From Apostichopus californicus (lineage: Eukaryota > Echinodermata > Holothuroidea > Aspidochirotida > Stichopodidae): a stretch of 64,000 bases of DNA. The translations under genes and the position numbers were made by a program. Below are positions 31,001 through 43,000 of this stretch, piece after piece. Within the stretch, counting starts at the first letter, position 1. Each line of letters opens with the position of its first letter. The notes under the pieces were generated by a model. That model was not told where the DNA came from. It ran no database searches and saw only the letters and a program-made list of their open reading frames with translations. Where the stretch lies: positions 1 to 64,000 of the forward strand of contig JAIPMN010000066.1 of assembly GCA_020650975.1 (NCBI GenBank), read 5' to 3'.

Positions 31001-34000
31001 TAATGAATGCCAAGCTATAGTTGGTTTTAATAATCAGGATAACTTAGTTTGTTTCCCACCTGATCATTCAAGCTACCACTGATCATCATTCAGTGATGCT
31101 ATTTAATATAAGATATTATCTTAATTTAAACTTGGTTGTAACTGACCTTGTCCCTAAAGCTACCATTTGTTCCAATGAAGTAGTTGCTGCTAGTACTTTC
31201 AGTAACTTGTTTTCAACTTACTACATCTCCCATGTATTGGTTAGAAGTCTGTTGCAACTTATCTGGTCTTGCAAGCTACCATTGGTTAGCACTGAGTTTT
31301 TTTTGGGGGGGTTACACTTGGGTAGTGCTACTTATCATTAGCGTGACCTTGCTTGCAAATTTTCTGTTCGCTCAAACTACCATTGATTATAATTATTTGA
31401 CGATGTTTATGGCCAGGATAACTTGATTGCAACTTACTCGTCCTGCCAAACTTCATTTGGTTAGTTCAGTAATGCTAAAGTGACCTCGCTTGCAACTTAT
31501 CTGTTCGCTCAAACTACCATTGATTAGAATACCATTGAGTAGAATTATTTGACAATGTTTATAGCCAGGATAACTTGATTGCAACTCACCTGGTCTCTCC
31601 AGTCTCGGTTTCTTTCTGGTTGACCCAGGCTTTATAGACATCGACTGGATTTGTGTTGATGATCAGGTTTTTGTCATTCATTACCATGGTCACCAATGGC
31701 TGCAGGATGTCTCTCAGTGAACTCTGACCTTTCTGACCTCTGTTAAAAGTGACTACCATTCTAATGACCATCGGGTTACCTGTCACAATCTCCATCATCT
31801 TGTCTACCTTTGAACTGTCGAGGTAGAATTTTGAAAAAAATATTCAATGTGTCAAAAAGATTTCAAAACACTTATAGTAAAGAAAGAATTTTCACAAAAC
31901 ATTAAAAAGTGGAGATTTAAGTGGAATGATACAGGCCTCTGTTGTGGTTTGAATTGACAAAACCAACCTTCTTGTTAAAATCACAAAAGTTTAGCAAAAT
32001 GAAGCAAAATTCATTTACACTTGAAAAGTTCCAAGGTTTTAAAGTCAGAATGGTCAATGTTGTCATGCTTACCAAAGCTAAAATTTTTGTTTCACAATTT
32101 TCCTAATTTCCCAAAATTAAAACATAAATGAATAAAGAAACAGAACATACAATGAAAAGCAAACATGCAGATTGCATGAACACTATGTAATGACTAACTG
32201 TCAATGCTAGCATAGCAAATCACACGTAGACAATCAGGGGTCGATAAATCAAACAAAGCATTTAAACTAAATAGAACAAAAAACAAGAATCACTGAAACA
32301 CCCCACAACCCCCCCCCCCCCCNNNNNNNNNNACCCCCCCCCCCCCCTCACAACCAGTTGTAAACTTCTGTGATCTGAATACAGCCCATTTATGCCTCCT
32401 CCTAACTCAGTTGGGGGTAGTTTGCAATCCTCCCCCCCACACCTTTGATATCATGTGCAGGTCACTGATCTTTATACAGCATAAACTTATTTGAATATTT
32501 GATAATAGCAAAGAAATTGGTGACTAGAATGGGATCCAAGCGAATGACCTCAGCATTGTAGTAACCTCCGAACAGTCTTTCATTGTTAATTTACTTATGT
32601 ACAATAGAATAGAGTATAAAATGTGTGTGCAATAATAAGAACATGGCTTTTAAGATGCTTTGTACTTGATGAACTTGATGTCCAAAGCGTTGAATATGAC
32701 GGAACATTTCCGGAATTGTTAAACTACAGAGAAAGACTACACTTGCTAAACAGGAAGAAAGCAAACAATGAAGAAACTCAGGGAAGGTACTATATTAGAG
32801 GGCAGTATCCTTAAACCCACCTATAACTGTCCATCATGGAACTTAAACTGAGTGTCAATTGTTGTGAACAGTCTGCCTTACTCATCTGACATACTTGTCC
32901 TCACCCCCCCCCCCTCCCCTCGCTGGTGCTGGCAACTCTTCAAGCATGTAGACCATGACGTTAATATCTCACACTTGGAGATAAAATATCAATGAGATAC
33001 CTTTCAACCCAGTCAAGAGGGGTTGATACTGTGGTAACATCCCATCCTGAGGTACACTGCATCAGATTTAATTTCTAATTATTCACTCTTTATGCAGATA
33101 TTACCTCACAACCCCAAAGCTCTCATAAATTATCTGATACAAACATTAAGAAAGTCTCCTGAGATAAAAGATGAAAGCATTATGTAAAGCAAAGCTGTGT
33201 TTGTAGAAGATAAAAGACAAGAATGGTCACGTATGTTGTATGCAATGTTGGGTGATTACCATGTTTATTTGTTGCATCAAGTTATGTTGATGGTTGATAT
33301 GGTAATAGTGACATGATATCAGAATGGTGAAAGTGTCAATGATATCTAGCTAAGGACTGTCCAGATCAGGGGTTATCAATATGCAGCCTTTGAAGCAAAT
33401 CCTGCCTGCCAAAGAAGAAAAATGGGCCCACAATTTTGCATTAATCAGGTACACAGACCCTAAAGGTCTTGGGATTGAGCACAGGCACTATTGGCCTTCT
33501 TTACTCATAGCTCTACCTAGGTATACTAAGATAATTGTTATTCATCTCAATACTTTCTTCTGGCTCTCTTAAATATTTAAATGAGAACCCCCTGGTCTAT
33601 ATGGTGTCTGTATCTGAAGAATCAAGGAAAAGCTACATGAAACTGGCATACAGCCATACTTTAATGCTAACATTATGGTCAAAATCTTGATGGTTGATAC
33701 AAGCAACAAGGATGCCATGATATCACTATTAGATTTCAGCAGTCTTGAATAGATTTGAAGATTTGTCGTTTTATTCACATTATACTTCCATGAGGTATTT
33801 TCTGGCGACTTGAAATTGAGTTAACAATGTCAAGCATTGATCTTGCTGTACAATCAGGCATTACACGGTATTAGGTATGACACAGTGGTCTCCAATACAA
33901 AGTATCATAAAGTAATACAATCATTTATGTTGGTGAAGTTGCAACAATGACACTGTGAACACTGCCATCCATAGTTGTGTTGAAATAAGCTTGATTGGTG

Positions 34001-37000
34001 TTTAAATGACAGGTTGTATTGAAATATTTAAACTTAAAAAAAAATATGCTTTGTTCACTTCCCAACTTTTTGAGTTACAGGATAAGGAGGGCAGTAGACT
34101 GTAATGCCCTAACCTATGAAGCGTCATGAAGCAGTCTGTGCAATGAAATGACTGTCTTTGAGATCAAGTTACAGTAGAGTGGCAATAATCCTTGGAATAC
34201 ATGTGACTATCATATAGAAAAAATCCTCTTTCTTGGCCGAGGAAACTCCTGTTTCCTTTACATTGCTTTATGATGTTGATGGCAGTTAATGTTGATGGCT
34301 GTTGATGTTGACGACTCCAATATATAGTTGCATGACATAATGCTAATACCTTGTGTAATCAGTGTATTTTTTTTTTTGGAAGCAAAAAGGTACCGTGCTG
34401 TTTTGTGAGGCCTTGTGAATAAAAACATTTAACGATTATATGAAGACATTTGTTTTTCTTTTCTTTTCTTTTAATTTTTCGGTGATAAGCAAGCACCTAT
34501 TTTCACACAAAGTTACCTGACATGCTCACATTTTCACTACATACCGGTTCCATAACAGTTGCATAATGCCTTGCAGTGTTACTGTCAATGTGTTTATTTA
34601 TTGTGTAAAAATGATTCCATATCTACTCACACAAAGTTACCTGACATGCACACATTATTCACTACATACTGATTCCATTACATCTGAATGATGCTGTGTT
34701 AATTTCAATATCTGAGTTGACAATTTACTGTGTGAAAATACCATGTAGGGTCTTGCATGGCATTTGTGCAGATATTAATTACACACTGGCAGGAAAGTGC
34801 TGCATTGTCTTAGAAACATTCCATTCTTCATGACATTTGAACATTTTGAGAGCTATTGAACCTGTATAAATGGCTTCTATCCTGAGGAAGTCAGGCAGAT
34901 CCCAATCTCGAATGTCCAATATCTTCCTTCTTTTCTTTCAACAACAACTACACGACACTTTTAACAGAGTCCAGATTATCAGAGAATAGTTAATAATACC
35001 ACATTAGTAAACATAAAGAAACCATGCCATCATAAAAAAAATAAAAAAAATCTAAATGAGGGGAAACACAGAAGAAGAAAAAACAATCTGTTTTAAACAT
35101 CTGTACAAAGGGGACAAACAATTAACATATTAGGCAAAGTTTTTGGGTATCTAAAAAGATGCTTGGGGAAACGGACTGTTTCTATGGTAACATCCAAACA
35201 AATTAGGGATGTAAATGACCTTTTACGGGGGGAAATTGTATCAATCAAGATGCAGTCACAGTATCATGCTTGGGAGTCCTTTACTCACAAACCAGGAATG
35301 CCATCAAAATCGGCCAAGTTTTGTCTGCAGCATGAAAGGGAGGAAGAAATTGTGATAAAAATGACCAAATGTTTGTGGGATGATTGAGTACCGATTAACG
35401 TTTGCTCCTTGTCAATCGTTTACGACTCTCAAGTACGCAGGCTGGCTCTCGGAAAAGGCAAGAGATGCTAGTCTATGGTATAGACTATCTAGAGTTCATA
35501 CTTAAATAGTGCAAAAGAAGGACAGAATAAAGAGTGAAAACCCAGCAGTTACAGAGCTCTTTCAAATAGTTGACTTTATTATGGGTGTTTTGTTTATATT
35601 TGTCTCGCAGAATGTTATATCAAAGAGCTGCTACTTGAGAACTAACTCATCAAAAAATTCTTCTAAATCATCTTTAGGTGAAGGATAATAAACACAAAAC
35701 TGTCAACAAGATCATTATCAGTGACCCAATTGCTCTACAGGAACCAGTTTACTCCCAAATGACCTCTGACTTCCACCCAAAAACAACAGGGATCTTTTAC
35801 TCATTATAGGGAATCTACATGCAAAATATGAGAGCCAATATAGTTTCCCATCAGGAGATATCTTGTTTACAAGGATTTCGAGTTTTGACCCCTCGTAACC
35901 TTAAATGAACTCTGACCTACACCAAATTGTGTAAAATGTTTACACTGCATAAGGTAATGCTACCAAGCATACATGAGCTCCTTTGATGTTCAGGTCCTGG
36001 AGATACAGTGTTTCTTAGATTTTCACATTTTGCCCTCTGCTGTCCCCAATTTGACCTTTGACCTCCACCCAAAACAATAGGGTTCTTATATACTAATCAT
36101 GGGGAAGTCACATGCCATATATGAGAAACTGCAAAGGTTACCCATCTTGAGATATCATGTTTAGGGAATCACATACACACGCACCCACACATGCCAACTT
36201 GACTGCATAGGTTACTTGGGGGTGTGATTCTTTTGAGTTGCTCCGTTGCAAGAAGATTCTGAAGTGGATGATATAATTTTCGTAAAATGTTTCATTGATT
36301 TTTAAAATGGCCAGGAAGGATATGAATCGCATGATTATTAACTCCATCTTGGAAACGCATGCAAAGCAAGTGGGTATAGAACAAGGAAAGGTCAGATTTA
36401 CCCTGCTTTTAATATCAAATCCCTGTGTAGAAAAGAAAACATTGTAAAGAACCGATGAAACATGTAAACAACTGCACAGATAAAAGACTTCCCTTATCCA
36501 TACCACCCCAATCTCTCACACCAACTGTACCTTCACTCTGTCCTAGATCCACAAGGTGACAAAGGAAATATTTCTGCAGACCTGTAAATCAAACCCAGAA
36601 GACGTTACCTAACCAATCAATTTACACAAAACTCACTATCAGCCCTTTTGTCTGAAATATGTTAATTCTCTGGTTATTCAAAGCAATATGAGCTATTAGA
36701 TCTGTTCCATTTTTAATTTTTTTTTTTTTTTGTTTTTTCAAAACATACAGCTTGTGTTCGGTTTGGCATTAGTCTAATAACTTGTTTTGGTCAAGAGGTA
36801 CCCGATAAGGGAAATAAAACATTATTTCTCAGATAGAAGGGCATCCAACAAAAACAGATCCATACCGTACGCCATATTATGGTAATTTTATGACACCTAC
36901 AATGCCTAAATGTCAAGTTTTTAACACTTCCCAGGCCAACTAAAAAGAAACTTTGTTTAGCTTCTATCTGTGCATAGTTAATATTAAAGAGACCTTTTAC

Positions 37001-40000
37001 AGTAAAGGTGTGAAAAGGGGAAATTTGCTACGTGAATAAAGGTATGTTTAGTATGAACAAGACAGGTCTCCAAAAGAGACTAATGTGGTACCTGACGACT
37101 GGTAGGTCAAGAAAAACAGACTGCAAACAATAGATTTCTTGTTTTAGGGTAAGGTCAGGGATATTGGAATAGCCAGGAAATATCTACACGGATAGATGTA
37201 TGTATGTATGTATGTATGTATATGGGATCTTCCCGCTAGCAGGAACTCGCGAAAGAAGCCATGGAGGCTTATAGACTCGCAAGCTGACCGAAGCCAATCT
37301 CTCGGCACACATCCATTTAACGTCCATGTCGGGAAGTTGTTATTGAACAACACCCTTGCCAGACGACAAACATTGCTGTCGGCGGGAATCGAACCGGGGA
37401 TCTCATGACTGGGAGACGCCGGCGTTAACCACTAGGCTATACACTCCGCCTATGTGATGATTATGTGCATCCTCCGATAGTATGGTAGGGTGTGGCACCA
37501 TCCCCTGGTTAGTCGACATACCACCACAAATTACCAAAAGGGTAGAGGAACCAGGAGAAACAAAATTCTACTCTAAAAGGGTTAAAGGTTAAGATTTCTG
37601 TCAAGATTCTACGAAAGGGTCCAGTGCTGAGTGGAGTCTATAGAAGTAATACTGTACCTGCCTGGCTCTTTCCTGCTGTTTGATATATTTCTAAAATTGC
37701 AAAATGGAATAATTTAAGATAGCTAGCTCAGCAATTGCGGCACCCAATTCATGTCTAAGAGATTGTTCTATCGACCAGTTTTGTTCAATGAGTCATTCTT
37801 AATGCAGTCCACCTTTGAACCAATTGCTATTACAAATGGACAGCACATAGAAGGTTCTAAAGTAAAGTTAGTTTTGGCTAAAGCAAGCAAAAGCACTTTA
37901 TATATCAATCACATCACCTTGGAAACAGATGACATATGTTAAACAGGTTGACCTGGGCAGACGATAATTATACAAAAAACAACTTCTGATTCCTAAAATC
38001 AAAATATGGTTACAGGGATAATGTAACACATATAAGGAGGAGAACAATATATCTTGTTTCTTAGCCCAGGTTCATAGTTTAATTGAAGCTAACTACTTTC
38101 TCGCTAATTAAATTCTCTGCCACTAAAAGCAAGGAATCGAGATGTCATATAGACAAAGGTTCTACAAAAGCAGTTAGCTGCAAAAGCTTCTTTAGTTTAC
38201 TACCAATCCACTACATAGACTTTCTATTTCAAACAATACACTGTTTCCTAATCAAAGGCCTCACACCTAAGATGGGATGTCCTCCCAAGATTCACTGACA
38301 TAACATTGATCGGAGGACATGAACAAGGCTTATTCACATGTTTCTAGTTTTAATGTTCACACAAAGTGACATTACCTCCCTGTAACAACTCTCCCAAATG
38401 AATGGGTCAATCTACTGCCTTATCCTCAACCCAGTCTACGATCCACTTACTTGATTTCTTCCTGCAGAGCGGTCTTAAATAGTTTCAGGAGTAGGTACTC
38501 CTCTCGCTGGTTCGCCGCGTAGTTGTACAGAGTCAGAATCACAGACTCCATAAACTTTGTGGTCTTACTCTGGGGCATCGCAAAGATGAGTTTGGCAAGG
38601 TAGTTTGGGTTAGTCTGTAGTAGATACAGAAGGTTCTGGTATCCCTCTAACATCTCCCGTTTATCTTTGCTGAGGGCCTTCAGACCGGAGTAACTGCCCT
38701 CGTCATCTGTGTGTAGATTACGTCCATGAGAAACCACATCCTTGAGGAGAGAAATACACGATTAGGTATGATAACGGCCAGACGCAACTAGTTGTGGTTC
38801 TTTACCAAACTAAGACTTATGATCATTCTCCATTTTATCACTCTACTAGTACATGGTCTATCTATGAAATAATTCTTCTTGTCCAAAATGATTCAAGTTA
38901 GCTGGTAATACATATTACCAATTAATGGACATTTACTATTTTGCCCCAATTCTAATATGCATGTTAGACAAAACCTTTGTTCATCTGATATGTAAGTATC
39001 TAGTGTTAATGTTTGGTTTGATAAGTTATAAATGTTTTTAAGGTCTTCGCATCTGTTCTAAAGCAACAAACTGACGATATGTGTGAGCGTATTACTGTAG
39101 ATTTCATTAAATTGGCATAAAACATTTCTCCATACTACAGGATTGAATTTGACTATTACTACCAGCCTTCAATTACTTCAAGATTCCACATCCCTACTGT
39201 TAGAATGGACTGGACCATAACCACCAGCCTTCAATTACTGCAAGATTCCATGTTCTCACTGCTAGAATGGACTGGACAATGACTACCAGCCTTTAACAAA
39301 ACCAAGATTCGTTGTCCCTACTGGTAGAATGGACCATTATTATCAGCCATCGATATACTACAATGAAATTCCAAACCCCTACTGCTACCTGGACTGGACC
39401 ATGATTATCAGCTATTGATATACTACAAGCAATCTCATACCCCTACTGTCAGAATGGACGAAATTGCAGAAATCTTGTCAAGACTGTTTGTTAAGAGTAT
39501 GTTTCCATGGTTAACATTATCCACTGGTCTATTTTTACCTGCAGGGTAATTCTATTCTTGATGAGAAGTCCAATCTTGATATCCATCAGGTTCAAATCTT
39601 GCTCTAGTTGTTGATTCGATCGTATCTGCTTGACAACCTTCCCCCTCAACTCTTGTAGCTCTGAAGATTAAGATGGAAGATGGACAGAATCAATGACTAT
39701 GGCTAGTTATATATTAGTTAATTCAGATCATCTGGAATGGCAGCAAAAACACCCTTAAACACAAAATTTGCCATTTTTCCAGGGACTTGGCATGAGGTAC
39801 TCTCTCCAATTAGGAACATACGCTGAACTGCAACGTTTTAAATTGAAACTTCCACTACTAAGTAACTAAAAGCCATTTGGTTTTGTTATTCAAAACCAAA
39901 TTTATTCACAAATATCTGTCAAGAGCAAATCTTCTACTGTATGAAACACAAAACACTGCTGACATTCATCATGAATGGCACTGTTTAATGTGAACCAGCA

Positions 40001-43000
40001 GAGGGCCTTAAAAATGACTGTTCTAGTTGTTGGTTCCACTTCTCAGCTATTTTATATGAAGGCTGCATTAACAAAGTATTACAATGTAAGGAATATTAAT
40101 CTATGGAATACCTGCCTCTCTGTTCCAATTGTTAATTTGTGTATTAAGTTCGGGACTCATTTTTAAGGGTGGTCTGGTCTGAGAATAATAACCTACTGTG
40201 CAGAAAACTAAATCATTCACTGAAAGCTTGTCCAGTAAAACAACACTTGATTACAGTAACAGTACTTTCTTCGGAATGATAGACATTGTTGTTTTTGGAC
40301 AATTTTTAAAGAAAATTCCCGACCGTGGTCAATATTCAAAGAAAATTCCAGACCGTCCAGACAAAAAAGATTTGTCAGTTCTAGCAAGCACCGTAAGACC
40401 TCCGAGAAGACACTGATATGACATCTGCTATAACTACTATAACTATCACTAACTAACACTAACTACTATAACTATCACTAACTAACACTAACTACTATAA
40501 CTATCACTAACTAACACTAACTACTATAACTATCACTAACTAACACTAACTACCATAACTATCTACTCACCTAACTCAGCCGTGAGGTCAGTTTGGTTTT
40601 GCTCCAAGAGATGTACGTACTTCCTCACCACATTTACTGGCGGGTTCTCAGAATGAGCTGTGAATTTTAAGGAAAAAGTATGCGACTATTAGCATGAAGT
40701 ATTATGAAGGGAAAAAAAGAGGAAACTTTAGAAGGAAAAAGAATAGAGTTGAAATTGTTCGTGGGGCAAGGTGTCAAATTTATATCAAGATGAATAGCAT
40801 GAATGCTGAACAGACTTCATTAGATAAATCTTAAAGTGAGTGTGTGTGCTTGATTAACATCTCTCTCTCTCAACGTCATATATGGCCAAGAAAGAGCTTG
40901 ACATGATGGAATATTCACTAAATGCCTGTGTCAGAACCAAGTGGACGAAACAGTTTGTATAGCAAAGGACTTGTGATCCTTATGTCAAAAATATTTTGCA
41001 CAACATTAAAATTTCTGTCACATAATGGGTCAAAATGTATCTGGCAATTTCATATATTTCCATTTCAACCCCTACAAAGTTATATAAACAGACCATGATT
41101 TTTATCCCTTTCACCACTTATCTCACTGCAAGCATATATGTTGTTAGTATCCTACTAGTCGGGAAGACAACCCAACATCTTCAGAGTAACAAAAGAGAGA
41201 ACAAAGTCATTTTACTCACTCAAAACAAAATAGTCATTCCTGGCCTTTTGTGATCTCCAGAAAGCTTGAAGTTTCACCACAGCATTTACCTGCAAAAACA
41301 AATGCCAATTTCAGGAAGAATTCATTACTTCTTAAAGACAAAAGTAGCTGTTTTTGGAGTCCTCCATTTCCACAATTTTGATGTTAGAGATTATTGTAGA
41401 ATGTGCTTCTCCTAAGAAACTATTGTTCTCAGCAATAGACAAAGACCAGCATCTATTTGCATACTCTGTAAGTATTGTCTTATAATACCTTTGCGGCTTC
41501 AGTTATCTCTGGGATATTACACCTTGCCCTCCCAGAAATGAGTGAAGTTGTTTTAGTTATTTATAATCACATTTTGCAGAGAACTTTGAAGGGATGGTAC
41601 TGGACATTAGCGGGAAGCAGCTATATATGTTGACTGTGTTTTGGATAATTTCAAAAATTGTGTTGGGGGGGGGGGGGACAATATTCCAGATGAAAAAAGC
41701 ATGAACATCTCTGGAGAAGAACACAGACCATTATCCATTGGTCCAGAAAGGATACCATATCCTGATTACGTCATAGCAGTTCATAAGAAACACACCCCTA
41801 AATTGATTTTTGAAATACAGCCTAACAGAATACAGATGCGTACCAACACATGATCATTGTACGAGCATTACACTTACGTTGTCTGAAAAGTGCTTCAATC
41901 TAGCCCTGTACTTGGATCTGGCTTGCCACATCCTGCTCATAGCTTGAAGCTGAAGAGTAAACAAAACATCATGTAGATCAAGAAACCAGAAACCAATGCA
42001 CCAAATCATCCATATCCACAGAGTTCTCATAGCTGAAAACAAACATTAAATGTTGAATATTCACAGCAGTTTAATCTTAGCTTCGCATGTTTTGCTCGAT
42101 ACAGGGAGCAAAGGTTTTCCTTTTACATGAAACTTTACAACACTTGGAGAAACATGAGACTCCTCAACAAACCTGAATGTATCATTTTCATTTTATTTGT
42201 CCTTTGAAAAGTCCCACATTTTCGGGGGATATTTGATCCAGTATGGCATCACAAAATGGCCATATTGCTATACAAATGCAAGGATGCATAACCTATTTTA
42301 AAGTTTAGGAAACATAGGAAAGATCTGAAAAATTATTCCTGAATATTTTGGACAAGTCATTGGAAAGCCTCTGATAGTTTTTAGAACGTTTCATTTTACA
42401 TTAGGTACATTTTTCTAAAAGTAATTCTACCACTTAATTCATGACCTAAAAATTCTGTTAAAAATGCTGGCTTAACATAACAAAATAAGCCCATGTTGAT
42501 TAAAACAAAATCTGCCTGGTGTCTAAAAGGTCTGACATTTTGATTTCAAAGAATTTTTTTAGAATTCTCCAACAGCAACAGAACCTTTATACTGGCGTGG
42601 ACAGTATCCCGACAACATCTTTTGGATGGCCAAGCTTACCCGAACTATCAACGGTAACTGGTTGTGTAAGTACTCCATTCGTGTTTTGTAAGCCTGCCTT
42701 TGTTTGTATCCTTTGTACCAGCTCTGTGAATAGACACATCAGTTTAAAAAAAAAAAAGTTAAAAATCACATAATGGATCTTGAATTCTGTGACAGGCAGG
42801 CCAATAGTTTAAAGAATTGCCACTGTACACCTGTTACAACACCTATTCATATAAACTTAATTCTTAACAAGAAATTGTCCAATCGGTACTAACTTTCATA
42901 GCGAAACTTTTTTTGTAATGAAGTATTATTACTTGGCATTTCCGAACCATTTTAATATATAAAGAATCAGGCAGCGTATAAAAACCGTGCATTTATTGAG

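Noticed and set aside
37380-37450. tRNA gene
   Set aside because: The A and B boxes belong to a SINE: a long tRNA-unrelated body and (TACA)n tail follow, and the tRNA fold is not maintained.
42519-42773. 84-codon frame of higher complexity in the IQ intron, considered as a lost exon or element
   Set aside because: Neither strand reads as an IQ motif or a known domain, and no repeat ends were found.
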